Below, one piece after another: positions 22,495-33,745 of a DNA stretch of 64,000 nucleotides (within the stretch, counting starts at the first letter, position 1; each line of letters opens with the position of its first letter). Under the pieces are notes generated by a model, which saw only the letters and a program-made list of their open reading frames with translations, had not been told where the DNA came from and searched no databases. Source of the stretch: Atriophallophorus winterbourni (Eukaryota; Platyhelminthes; Trematoda; Plagiorchiida; Microphallidae); contig JACCGJ010004931.1 of the NCBI GenBank assembly GCA_013407085.1, positions 124,001-188,000 of the forward strand. Direction: 5' to 3'. The translations under genes were made by a program, and so were the position numbers.

Positions 22495-23872
22495 GAAACC
22501 GCAATCGAATAAAAATAAATGTTTTAAAAGTGTAATGTCGTTTTTTGCCCATGTGAGAAATACCTGTTCGAATGGTAACCCAGAAAACCAATGTCATGCA
22601 TCATCACTAATTGATGTCATGTTATATGAAAACATCTATTGAGGAGTGAGAATCCCAACGGAAAGCGTTAGTCTCATACACCCTAATGTGATGCTTTTCA
22701 TCAGGGGTGTGAATGAAATAACGTGACATATATTGTTTTGCTGCTCACATGCAATGCACGTGAACATCGACAAAGAATTTTGTACTATTCTTGTTTTTTA
22801 AGCGGACACCAAGATAAACTTCAGTGAGTTGTGATTCATCAGGTGTACTGTAAACAATTTTCAAGCTACTAGAAAATTCCCAAGCAAATTTGGCACAAGC
22901 ATGGCGTTCAATAAGAGATTTACATTTTGATTTCATCTCAAACGTTGAAGCGGCTAATAAAGATCAATTAAAATTGTCTTCATCTGCAGATTATTACATT
23001 ACGAAAACCTATTTTGCTTTGGTTGTGAATAACAATTAGGAATGGCTGATTAGCCCGTGTCTGAATTGTAAGCTCATCGTATCATTTTTTATGTTCAAAA
23101 ATTTCTTCTGCTAACTGCTTCTTAGCTGGTCATGGTTCTGCTCTAAATACTAGGGCAATTTATGATGGAAGCGTAAGGTGTCTGCCTATGTGATCAGTCA
23201 TCTTTGGTCAATATCAAGAGCATTTTTATTTAAGGCTATCAAAATACGGTATATTGTGTGAGTTTCATTATATGATTGTGTTGGAAATGAAGAAAAATTA
23301 AATGAAAATGCTCATTTGCATGCAATTCGCCACGTACGCCACATACAATTTAATGGAATTTATCAGAGACTGGAAACTTATGCTATTTTCCCGATTAACT
23401 TAGAACACTACTCTGAACAAAGAGTGGTGAATAGACGAGAGAAAGATTTTCGTCGTTTATCGATGTTTGAAATTACTTCTAGATAAGTATTTTCGCTAGT
23501 ATGCCAAGGTTGGTCGTACCTACATTATACAAATCTTTTTTTACATTCTTCATCTGTTTCAAGCGCATGCGAATCCTGGTCTTACTATCCTCATCTACTG
23601 AGTGCAAACAGCATGAAACCTCTCTTGGGGTGTGTGCTGTAAATGCATGCAAATGAGAATTTTTACTTCTATATAACTTATTCAGAGATCCGTAACTACC
23701 GTATCATGACATCAATTTCGGATATATTCACTGTTAAGGAATACACCATCAATAAAAGCATTCAGTAATTCAGTTTTCAGAAACGTATTGTCAGTTGAAG
23801 AACAAAGGTTTAGCAGGAATCATTCATGTTGAAAAAATCCTTGTTTCGAACTCATAAACTCAAATCAAAGCA
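22330..23872 (+). repeat. Inverted duplication, right copy
   Basis: Partner of 14020-15300 in reverse orientation. It carries the last part of a DM9 intron, the broken DM9 exon 3, the 3' flank and a hammerhead-like repeat. About 270 bp at 23212-23482 have no partner in the left copy. The right edge is cut by an RTE-like element starting at 23880. Confidence 0.88.
23505..23650 (+). repeat. Hammerhead-like repeat copy in right inverted copy
   Basis: 5' hairpin remnant GGTTGGTCGTACC near 23512, then TGTTTCAAGCGCATGCGAAT, and the core at 23595-23619: CTACTGA, GTGC, AAACA, GCAT, GAAAC. All four stem pairs are possible, one as G-T. Confidence 0.7.
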
Positions 23873-23879
23873 TTTGTCT

Positions 23880-24340
23880 ATATTGAGCATGGATGTAAAT
23901 AACTAGCGCATGTGGTTTCGTGCTCCGCAGCTCTTAGAATGACTAAACAGTACATTCGGGAGTGACTATCTCCTTTGCAGCGCTCACGGCAATGAACAAT
24001 ATTAGGTCGATCGGTAACAGTCGCACTCCGGCGGCGTAATCTGCGTTCGACAGCCAAGAGCTGTGTCTGTTCTTCCGTAGCTTCGATATGACGCTTTAAA
24101 CAGTGCCCAATATTTAACAGTCCAACTCTTCCCAACACTTATGATCAAAGCCGAGAGATTTCGTATCTCTTTTGCAAACGTCTTTGTACCGAAAATGCTG
24201 TCTGCCCATAGATAGACTTCCTGATTTCGAATATTCCTAAGCAGACGAACATTTTACATTCTTTTTATATGAACCAGCCAGAGTAGTAGGCGTTGTTATA
24301 GTAAAGTGAACATGTGTGTAGACCAGCTTATGAAATCACT
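23880..24340 (-). mobile_element. RTE-like element, C-terminal and 3' fragment
   Basis: The minus-strand frame 24138-23878 contains GHCLKRHIEATEEQTQLLAV and ERRLRRRSAT, the RTE-like tail. Upstream to 24340 are broken remnants of the RRLRWLGHVYRM region. The 3' tail with CATGGATGTAAAT (23888-23900 on the plus strand) marks the end of the element. Confidence 0.75.
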
Positions 24341-24587
24341 TCATCAAAGCAGAGGATGAAATTATGTAAATGTATTGTATCGGTTGAAACTATTCATTAT
24401 TGAAAAAGGATTATTTTTACGGCCAGTATCCAATATTTTTCGTTGATGGCTCCATGTCACAACGATTAGACGCGACCAGTGTATTTCAATAGTCTTGACT
24501 CTTTATTCTACATTTGCTCATAAGCATAAACGCAATGAAAATTTAAAAAAAAACTTTCGAAAAAATTAATTAGGTATTAAGCACAAA

Positions 24588-24683
24588 ATGAAAATATTAC
24601 TGGCCCTTCTTTTCATTGAAACAACTCTCAAGGTCCGTTGCGTTTATCATTTTCGACAATATAGAACACCTAGGTCATACTAA
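24588..24683 (+). other. Short frame with signal-peptide-like start
   Basis: An ATG at 24588 opens a 31-codon frame beginning MKILLALLFIETTLKVRC, which looks like a secretion signal. A second frame, shifted by one base (24616-24870), continues with ATMLLLGIFNHRYETLLRML. Together they could be a frameshifted remnant of a small secreted protein, or chance. No family was recognised. Confidence 0.2.
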
Positions 24684-24870
24684 AATGGGATCCTTCGTTG
24701 AACAAAATATTCAGCAATTGAAAAATCCACAGCACAGAGCGACAATGCTCCTCCTTGGGATTTTTAATCATCGGTACGAAACGCTTCTCAGAATGCTAAA
24801 CTGCATTCAACACAACATATACGGCAACGAAGAAGACGTTTCTACATGTAGACAGTTTTTTATCAAATAA

Positions 24871-26474
24871 ACCATCCATGCAAACATTTGATATATCTCT
24901 CTCGTAAAACAACAACGCGTTCACCCGTTTTAACTCTGTCAGCAGCATGGCAAGTTTAACTGCCGCGAAGACGCATTTTTGTTGTTGGCACTTTGCAATT
25001 GTGGTCCACTTTACCAGCTCACTTGATACAATCCGAAAGCATTGACGCTTTTAAAAGATCACTAGAAGCCGAAATGGACAAGAATGATTTTGTGTTCGAT
25101 ACTAATACCTAACAATAGATTATAGTAATTTTTTTACAATTGAACCTGATGAACATTATGGTGATTCTTGTAAGGCATTGTTATTTTATCCGTATATCAT
25201 CTATGAACAAACTTCTGAGTCTATGAATATGGATTCAGGTCATGGGTTCGTGACTTGACATCTCTTCGTTTTCTATAGACCTCTCAACGTTATGGCCTAT
25301 TAGAAAATTTTGGTAGATTGTAATTCTCGTTAAAATCCCTAAAATTTCTGAAATCTATCAATGAAAATGAAGAAACCATGTTCTATTTAATATTTTTCAT
25401 AGCGTACAACAGTCGATGGTAAATTGCTGTGAATTTGTTAGCAGTATAAGTTCGTAAACACGATTGCTACACTGACTTCAGTATACGTTTCATTGTAAGC
25501 AGAAAGGCGATAAATTTATAATGAGATAATTGATTTTTTGTTTTATTTTATCCGGTTACTTTGTCTCAATTTTTTGAGATTGGAACCACATATGCAAATA
25601 TTGCGAAATTCAAGTTGCTTTTCTGCTGTTTCAACATGACCTAACACACTTGTGAAAAACAAGTACAAAGATTTGCAATTTAGATCAAGCATGTTTTGTG
25701 AAGTTGATGTGCATCTAAAGATAAAATCGATCATGAATTGAGTAACAAATGCGAATTCATATCACGTGATAATCAATATAGGTTTGCCATCATGTTCTGG
25801 AGCAAGTCCGTCTCTCTACCATGTGGTGACACAACGATTATAAAACACATTACACGCTAAACAAGTAGCGCTTGTTTTATTTTAAAAAATACCATTTTAA
25901 TGTAAGTGTTTCGGTTTAGTGTGATCAGCTGAGTGATTTGTTTTTGTGATTCCAAGCACAAACCATTTATCAGATTTTATGTTCCCGGTTTTAAACTAAC
26001 TCAAACTGGCTTTTAATCCTAAGCGATTTCATTTCATTAAAAGAGCCTAAAATCGGGTTTAGTCATAGTGTTAACCCAAACAATTAACGAGAACTGAACG
26101 GAAGACACTGGACAGACTTTTAACCAACTGATCTTAGGATGTGTCATCTTTATCTGTCATTTCTACAGGACCACTGATGGATAGTTCCTGATTTGTTCTT
26201 ATTTTGCACCACGAGAATTACCATGGAACTTGTGGAGCTAATTTGAATATTGCTAATCTGAAATGACATCAAATGTGACAATATTACAATATAACAATAA
26301 TAAAAGGATTCATTCTAAACCTGTTAAACTTATGGAGCATAAGAAACCCATGATTGCATTAGTACGAAGAATTGAAAATGATAAGCTTTCAACAATTGTA
26401 CAGTATACTTCTGCCGAAGTTTCGTCGAAATCAAAGCCCGTACATTTTCCACTAATTATGTTTTATATCTCCAG
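24871..26474. other. No gene recognised; 5' flank of DM9 gene B
   Basis: About 1.6 kb without a supported gene. A frame of 99 codons at 26263 overlaps the start of gene B in another frame and is discounted. A possible acceptor ends at 26474. Confidence 0.4.
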
Positions 26475-26480
26475 TGCATC

Positions 26481-28116
26481 ATGGCAAAATGCGGCGATGG
26501 TTATCAAATGGTGTTATCCTGGGTACCCGCAAAAGACGGTAATGTACCAAAAAACGCAATAGAAGCGGGAAATGGTGTTTACGTTGGTCGAGCTTCCCAC
26601 GGTGGTCAAATGATTCCTGGAAAGGTGATTCCAGCCAATGGCACAGCGTACATACCATATGGAGGTTCTGAACATGAAGTAAGCAAATACGAGGTTCTGT
26701 GTAACAGCGCACTGGATGGCAAAAAATGGTAAATCACTGTCAGTCATGATAATGAATGATTAATGGTATGGTTATTATTGATTATCTTTTGTATACAGCT
26801 TTAAATGGAAACGTGACAGTGACGGAAACGTGCCCAAGTACGCAGTTGTAGCAGGACTTGCTGATGATGGACAGCCACTGTATATTGCCCGTTCAGAAAT
26901 CAATGGAGAATATGTAGTGGGAAAAGTGAGTTGTTTAAATTAGACAAACACTTTCAACTTTAAATAAATTTGTTTCATGCAAAATTATATAGTGTAAAAG
27001 AGTACTTAAAAGAAAAATGCAATGGTCTTAGCGTTGACAATCCCAAAAGTTGACTACCATTGACATGTAATTAATTTTCCTTAGTCATGATCCACTTATC
27101 TACGTAAATACGTCGCATAAAATATCCTAACCGCATTGATTTAATTTAACGATATTGATACATGCATATATCTCAAGACCAAAAATGCATTTAGTCGCTA
27201 AAATGAGTCTTGATGCGTTTTAATACATAGGAGACCGGATGTAAGTCACTGCATGTTAATATTGATTTTTGTGTTAGTTCCAGTAATCAAGTTTGTGTCA
27301 CATGAATGTATAACTTGTTCCGGTACACTAAGTACTTAATCTTGACAATAATTCTAAGTGATTCGAATTTCATTTGCATATGGAAAAATAATTCCATACC
27401 AGGCCGAACATGGAGATGGAGCCATAGATGTTTCCTCTTCATTAACTTCTAATTCAAAGCAATCGCTTTCAACTACACAACTACCAATCTCCTAATCACA
27501 TTGCCTTAACGTGTACTATTTACGTGAGTCCTTAATTCGCTAATCAAATTTATAATCAGAAAATCTGTTTTTCGAAATCAGCCGCTTCATCGCGGTCTAT
27601 GTCTAAAATCATCAAATCTGTTATCCTGATTGATATTCGGAATCGAAACATCTAGAGAATTGATCATACAGACATAATTCCATGCAGTTTACATTCAGAG
27701 CAAAAGACTGTAAGATAGATGACCGGGTGTAGAAACAACTGTAGTTCACTTAACTAGTTTTATCTGAGAAATCCAAATAGCTCAGAACTCATACATAAAT
27801 ACATTTAATGATTTATTGAGTATTTAGTTTACGGTGTCTCTATGGTTGACTCTCTTGATGGAAGCCATGTATTTCACTGCCCCTGGCAATATTTGACGTA
27901 AGATCTAATTGCTGGAATCTGTCCATCCAGACACTCCTTCCCCATCTCCAGCAAAACTGGTTTTTGTCAATAATGCTAGTTTAATTGAACGTAATAAAAC
28001 GAAAACTGAATTTCTCACTTTAGATTCATCAAGGACACGGCTATGCCCACTTCCCTTACGGCGGAAGGGAACAAACGGAGGAACAATACGATGTTCTTGT
28101 CTGGGAAAAGAAATGA
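26481..28116 (+). CDS. DM9 repeat protein (gene B), three exons
   Basis: Exons 26481-26728, 26799-26925 and 28024-28116 (248, 127 and 93 nt) give 155 residues. Intron 1 is 70 bp (donor GTAAAT, acceptor TACAG, phase 2); intron 2 is 1098 bp (donor GTGAGT, acceptor CTTTAG, phase 0). The first DM9 repeat has LSWVPAKDGNVPKNAIEAG, VYVGRASHGGQMIPGKVIP and KYEVLCNS. The second has GNVPKYAVVAGLADDGQPLY, ARSEINGEYVVGK, AHFPYGGREQ and YDVLVWEKK. It is soluble by appearance, with no signal peptide. By family it is a mannose-type lectin of the tegument or parenchyma, which is inference here. The ATG is chosen because MAKCG is shared with gene A and because acceptor CTCCAG ends six bases upstream, the same spacing as in gene A. 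No frame damage is seen. Confidence 0.95.
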
Positions 28117-28494
28117 AATTAGCATTGCTTGACATATAATGTTGATTTTTTTAAATTTGTGATCTGAATAAGTAACATTCAGAAAAATACAGGAATATAT
28201 AGCATTCGCAACGAGTTTTTTTAATCACCATTATAGTAAAGCTTTAAAAATCAACTGAATCACATAACACAAAACCAACATAGAATACCAGACTTCGATT
28301 TGAGGTTTAGCATAGTAACGCGCATTCTCATGTGATACTCATATTAAGAGAACTGCACATTCCTGTTATCAGGGATGCAGCTTCCGAACAGTTGACAAGA
28401 ACTTTCCGAATAAAATTTTTCATAAGTCGACATGATTTCGCGTGTAAAACAACGTGCATTGGATGACCAAAATGATGTGTTGCTCACATCCCCG

Positions 28495-28690
28495 AAATTA
28501 CACTCCACTACCGGTTTCTGGCTGTTTGCCGTCATCAGGTGGGGACAGTAAGATTAGGTTCAGTGAGCCTTGAAACAGTAAATAAATGGTAAACAAGGTT
28601 ATACTTGAATGCCACTGTTGCCTAGGGTTCGTAAAACGAACCACGATGTTCAAACACAGAATCACATAGTGATTCGTCGTCAAGCACTCA
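28495..28690 (-). repeat. Hammerhead-like repeat, best preserved copy
   Basis: Read on the minus strand: hairpin GAATCAC-TAT-GTGATTC (28675-28659), hairpin GGTTCGT-TTT-ACGAACC (28642-28626), then CAACAGTGGCAT, TTTACTGTTTCAAG, and the core at 28538-28514: CTGATGA, CGGC, AAACA, GCCA, GAAAC. Downstream is GGGGATGTGAGCAACACATC. It lies about 400 bp after the end of gene B. Confidence 0.75.
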
Positions 28691-28934
28691 AGGCACTTAT
28701 GGATGAACAAAGTGATTTAGCAAATTCCCCATATTTCAAAATCAAAAATTGCACAGCATCTATACCGTGCGGGGCATCAAACGTCCTTTGTTCACATAGA
28801 AACGTGTTAGAACGTTTCAAATCAAGAGGGTTACATGTTGATGGAAAAAATAAAACTTGATTTTGAGCACGGCTTACTGGTAGCTCTAAGATCTAAGCTC
28901 TAAGGGCGTTAAAAGTCAAACCACTCGAAATGCT

Positions 28935-29640
28935 CAAAGTGATTCAAAGTGATTCAAAGTTGTAATGGTCTAAAAAGCATTTAGGTTAACAATAACCATA
29001 GGATGGAGTTATGAGGTATGTGAACTAAAAAAGAAGAACAGGAAAACTTATGTAGTGTAAATCGTATCAAAGTTTGGGTTGTCTCTCAATATTTGTCCAA
29101 ATTAGCTTTAAAAATATCCAGGTTGGCTGAGTGTGTAACAGTGGAGGGGAGGGTGTTCCATGTGAAACTTACACGTACAGCATACGAATATCTTCGACAG
29201 TTCAGTCTTGAAGTGGGAATAAGCACTGTAAGTTCATGTTTCCGACTGGCACGGGGTGGCGAGCGTGTGAAAAGTTTGGACAAGGATGGTCAGGGACGTG
29301 CATAATATTGTGCATCAGTATGAGGTCACCTCTTAGTCGACAACAGCGAAAGTCGAAAAGATTGAGACTCCTCAAGCGTTCTTCATATGGTTTAGCAGCT
29401 AGTCCGGGTACAAGCTTTGTGGTTCGGTGGTAAATACGCTGCAGAAGATTGATGTCTTTCTGAATCCAGGGTGACCAAGCCTGAACAGCGTACTCCATCG
29501 CTGGTTTCAGATAGGTGTTCATGATACGGGGCACCGACTGATTGGCACCGACTGTTACTCTGTTGGTGTCATTTTTGTAATATTTAGTGTACACCTTTTT
29601 CAAAGCTTCACTTGAAATTCTGCTAAGATGTTGCAGTCAT
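28935..29640 (-). mobile_element. CR1-like element, C-terminal RT and 3' UTR
   Basis: Frames 29603-29202 and 29283-29086, joined by one frameshift near 29230. Landmarks are PRIMNTYLKPAMEYAVQAWS, IYHRTTKLVPGLAAKPYEER and SRLNCRRYSYAVRVSFTWNT. The 3' UTR reads GGTCTAAAAAGCAT and ends with ATTCAAAGTG units at 28943-28962. It is 5'-truncated. Confidence 0.85.
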
Positions 29641-30424
29641 TTCACGTACTATTTTCTTTACACAATTTACATCAGGGATTAGACATCGTTTTTACAAATG
29701 CGTAACTGCATCTGGATTCCATTGATAAATGTTCTGATTGAAAAGTGCTTGTTTTAATTGCCATATTTTTGCGGCGCAATGAAGCCTAATAGACGTTTCA
29801 GCGACATCAGAATTATGATACAGTGCATCTAGTTTTATGGAAATAAATTAGTTCAATCCAGGTCGAAACGCGTCCCCGTTCCTCGACATGGAAAGCTTGC
29901 TTGACCGACCTTAATGACTCACATATCGTTACATATCTATTGACGCTCTCCATCCTATACTGATTCCATCCAGATTGACAGTTGAACCGTCTTCATGAAT
30001 TCTCGTTTGATTTCTATTGTTTTCTTTGAGATTTTAGCTTATCCCATTCTCTAGCATTGGGGCAAATGACGGTGTACTGAATATCATTCGTGACCTAATG
30101 AATTAAATTTCAACGCCAATGCACATCACACCATTTTCATTATATTACTTTAACAGCTGTTTGATTATATGTATTACCTGTCCCGGATGAGCATAATGAG
30201 TTTACAAATAATTCTTTGTGTTGTTAAATTTTATTGTCATTTGATGAAGTTTTTATAACTAAGTTTTATCTGATTAATCGATTGACTTGATATGGCATAA
30301 TGTTTCGTGAGATTGTTAACACACTCCAATTTGGTTGATTTTTTGATCATGTGAATTTTACATGTACCACAAGCACGTGCTTTGTCACCAATACTAACAT
30401 AATGTGAAGTTAGTAGAGTCTCAA
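29641..30424. other. No gene recognised
   Basis: AT-rich sequence without a supported frame or repeat. Confidence 0.4.
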
Positions 30425-30560
30425 GCAATGTGTTGCTCACATCCCCCACACATACGCACCACTGGTGAGCAGGAATCACGATGTGATTCTGTGTTTGAAC
30501 AACGTGGTTCGTTGTACGAACCCTATGTAACAGTGGTTTTCAAGTATAACTTTGTTTAGT
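30425..30560. repeat. Fold-back hammerhead-repeat composite
   Basis: The left part (30425-30470) is the 3' end of the repeat on the minus strand (TGTTGCTCACATCCCCC). The right part (30473-30560) is the 5' half on the plus strand with both hairpins perfect: GAATCAC-GAT-GTGATTC (30473-30489) and GGTTCGT-TGT-ACGAACC (30506-30522), followed by TAACAGTGGTTTTCAAGTA. The core itself is absent. Confidence 0.65.
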
Positions 30561-30659
30561 AGAGTCTCGTTAGCATCGATTTGTGCTTATTCCGCATTCA
30601 ACGACTAAACGTATCGCTGAAAAAAGTAATTTATAGTTTTGAATGGCATATTATAGAGT

Positions 30660-30780
30660 TGCCTTCTGGGATTTGAGGGTACTGGTTTTTGGCTGCTGAA
30701 CGTAGTTCACACAGCCAATTTACGAAAGCCGCAGATCAATAAGTACAGCTTATCGCTTAGACCGTTGCGAGAAACTTAAA
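30660..30780 (+). mobile_element. RTE-like 3' remnant
   Basis: TTTTTGGCTGCTGAACG at 30690 encodes the LLAAERRS tail seen in the other RTE-like 3' ends, followed by a highly diverged finger region. Very short. Confidence 0.45.
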
Positions 30781-32705
30781 TACCGCGGAGGGGAGGTGTT
30801 CTTATGATCAACACCTCACGCTCAGAGAAATCACCGAACGATTTGATGCTGGAAGACACACTGTGGTGTTTATTTGAAATAGCAGCCGACGGAGACTGCG
30901 ATTTCGATGTGATTTACCGACCACAGTCAGCAGACAACTCAGGCGATGCAAGTTAATTCGAGAAGACTCAGCTGATTGTTTTCAGATGTCGCAAAAACGT
31001 CCTGATCATTGGTGACTTTAATCTCCCGAATTTACTGAAAAACGAGATTCTTCCGGTGAATTCTCTTGATTATTTATTCTACGAAATGTTCAACGAAATA
31101 TCTTTATTTAACCACTTCTCAAGCAACGCTCGTTTCAGTGGCACAAACAAACCGTCCATACTCGATCTTGTTCTGACAAGCCAAGAAAATGATATCGATG
31201 ATATCCATCATGAAGTCCACTTGAGAAAGAGTGATCATGTAGTCATCATTTTTGTTTATATATCTGAAGCGAAAAGAACAAGTGACACTATGATAATGAT
31301 AAGGAAAATTGATATTGTAGTATTATCCATGGCCCTTCAAAAATTCACCGATTGAGCACCGAATACTGGAGAAACTCTACGAAAAATTGAAGTACACTTT
31401 AGATATTTTCCAAAAAAACTATAAAGCGATTCAAATTCGGGATCAGGAGTCGAACCAGAAAATGTATAAATATGTGAAAATGTGCATGACAACACCTGAA
31501 TCCCGGGAGTCCTACCGTTTCCTAAGAAATAAAGTTAATAAACTTGTCCAGGAGGATAGAGAATAGTATCAAGAAATCTGAGGAAAAAAGTGAACGAAAT
31601 CCGAAGCTCCTCTTGCAGTGATTCCAGGATAAAGCCTGACGTTTCCGCTTTACTTAATACGAATGGAACTACCTCAACCATTCTGGTATCCGCAAACGAG
31701 CTGAGACAATTTTACTCTAGAGTGTTCTACACAAACGAGCGTGCATAATGGATACTCTATCCATGCTTGTCATTTAGATATGTTCAAAGCCTTTGATTGT
31801 GTTAACCACAACATACTGCTACAGAAATTTTAGCAGCTCGTGTTAGGTGATATATTAATGGCCAGGATACATGATTATTGGACTGGTAGAGTTATCAGGG
31901 TTAGAGTTGATGGGCCCTATTCAGCTCAGTCAAAGTTCACAGTGGAGTACTGCAAGGCTCACTCTTGGGGCCAACACTCTTTCTGATGTATGTAAGAGAT
32001 ATACCTGAAATCGTACGAAGTAAAGTCATTTTATTTGTGGATGATCTTAAACTTTGGACTGGGTTGCGTATAATAAAATATTGTCAACTTCTACAAAAAG
32101 ATATGAATAAACTTCATGACTGGACTTTACGAAGGTGCTTACCATCCAACATCCAAAAATGTATAATGTTAAACGTCGGTAAATCCTTTTAATTCAAATA
32201 CTCTCTGGTATCTTAATAACTCTAATGGGTTACGGAAGAGAAAGACCTGGGCGTGTGGATCAGCAGTAAATTGAAGTCTTCGCGGCAGCGTTCTGTTGTA
32301 TACAAAAGTCCTGCCCAACCAAGACACTGGTCAGAAGGATCTTCGGTACATTCAAAAAGCAGGCACTCCCACGGATAATTAACACTTATGTCCGGAGTAC
32401 GCTGTTCGAGTATGGTCGCCATGGTTACAAAACGGAATGACTTTACTGCAACGCTCATACCAGCGCGCTACAAAACTGATGATCGGACAGTACAATAAGC
32501 CCTACGAGAAGTGGATTGCAAATCTGAACCTATTTGACCATGCCAGGGTTGATTTGATCACGCAGTCCAACAGTCTGCACACAATAAATCACCCACTTGA
32601 ACGCCTGTTTAATAGGCGAGAAGCAGAAGAAACCAGAACTACATTGAATTACCTCAGCACAAACCAATTACCATGTGAGACCGTGTTGAGTACGCGGTAA
32701 TCATT
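30780..32705 (+). mobile_element. CR1-like element: endonuclease and RT, decayed
   Basis: The endonuclease part gives VLMINTSRSEKSPNDLMLED, TLWCLFEIAADGDC, VIYRPQSADNSGDASLIRED and, in an open frame 31056-31355, NSLDYLFYEMFNEISLFNHF, KPSILDLVLTSQENDIDDI and SDHVVI, preceded by IIGDFNLPN. The RT part has the frame 31965-32192 with MGPTLFLMYVRDIPE and the catalytic block LFVDDLKLW (FVDD). It then has YQRATKLMIGQYNKPYEKW in 32437-32700. Frameshifts and stops abound and the C-terminus is incomplete. Confidence 0.88.
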
Positions 32706-33446
32706 ATCTATATTTGTCGACCTTCATTTACAGAAGGTGGCACAAAATAGCATCATCATGTTTATCAACGCTCTGCTTGATCATGTTCGATCGATTGGAG
32801 CGAAACTCCTCTGCGCAATGTTTTCATCTGCTATCATCGATGTTACACTATGCAAGCATCATTTCACCCGGAAATTTTGTTGAACAATTTTGTCGACGCT
32901 AACACTCATAAACTTGTTTAATTTATTAATAATGTCTTTAAGCAAAACTCTTTTTTCCAGAGAAAACGCATCCAGCCGCCTTCAACCAGACCTGATTTCG
33001 ATTAATTGCTCAAGCAATGTATTTTCAGCATGTGCAACATTCTTTCGTAAAATATCTACGTGTACGCCGATTGCAATGCGTCGTTATCAGGAATGAACCT
33101 ATAATAATTAATGACAAGTATTATTGCTTATCGACTTTTCCCCTGTTATCTTCTTGACATGCTCAGTTCATTTAGATCGCAAAGTATAAGTCAACACTTT
33201 CAAATTTCATCGGATCAATTCAAGATAGCGCAAAGCAACAGACAGTTAAACAGTACAGCTGATGTAGAACGAGAGATATTTGACAAAAGAATAGTCAAGT
33301 GAAATATGCATTGCGCACAACATGAATTGAGACAGACAAATGCCTGCTTGACTAATTTACTCACGACTCTACGAGTGAAAGCGACCATTAAATAAAGGGA
33401 TTTCTGTACATGTCCGTTATGTATGCAAATCTAAAACTTTTAAAAT
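32706..33446. other. No gene recognised
   Basis: Short frames at 32714, 32890 and 33111 have no recognisable content. Confidence 0.35.
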
Positions 33447-33665
33447 ATGCAGGGTGTTGGCATCACTGTAATCCTGTTTGTTTGTTTTACAATTTTGCTC
33501 TCTGTACGCAAAGCGATATTTAGTATAGTTGACGAAATTTCACAAGCTAACGAAGACAAGGGTGGAATCCCAAAAATTATTATAATGAGTTCAATACTGT
33601 TCCTATTATTTTATGTGTACTACAGCAATTTATATGTTACAAAATTGTTTTTTTCTATAATGTAA
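33447..33665 (+). CDS. Possible small two-segment membrane protein or exon
   Basis: A frame of 72 residues follows an acceptor-like ATATGCAG. It has two hydrophobic segments, ITVILFVCFTILLSV (about residues 6-20) and IIIMSSILFLLFYVYYSN (about 45-62). They are separated by the charged stretch VDEISQANEDKGG. That pattern is that of a small membrane protein, but no family was recognised and the frame could be chance in AT-rich DNA. Confidence 0.3.
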   Translation: MQGVGITVILFVCFTILLSVRKAIFSIVDEISQANEDKGGIPKIIIMSSILFLLFYVYYSNLYVTKLFFSIM

Positions 33666-33745
33666 AACTTGGAATGGAGATAAACTCTGTTGAAGATTAC
33701 CTAGTGTTACAGGCGGACCAACATAATCTGTTCTAAATTTTACAG

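Noticed and set aside
26263..26562. 99-codon open frame upstream of gene B
   Set aside because: It overlaps DM9 exon 1 in another frame and has no recognisable content.
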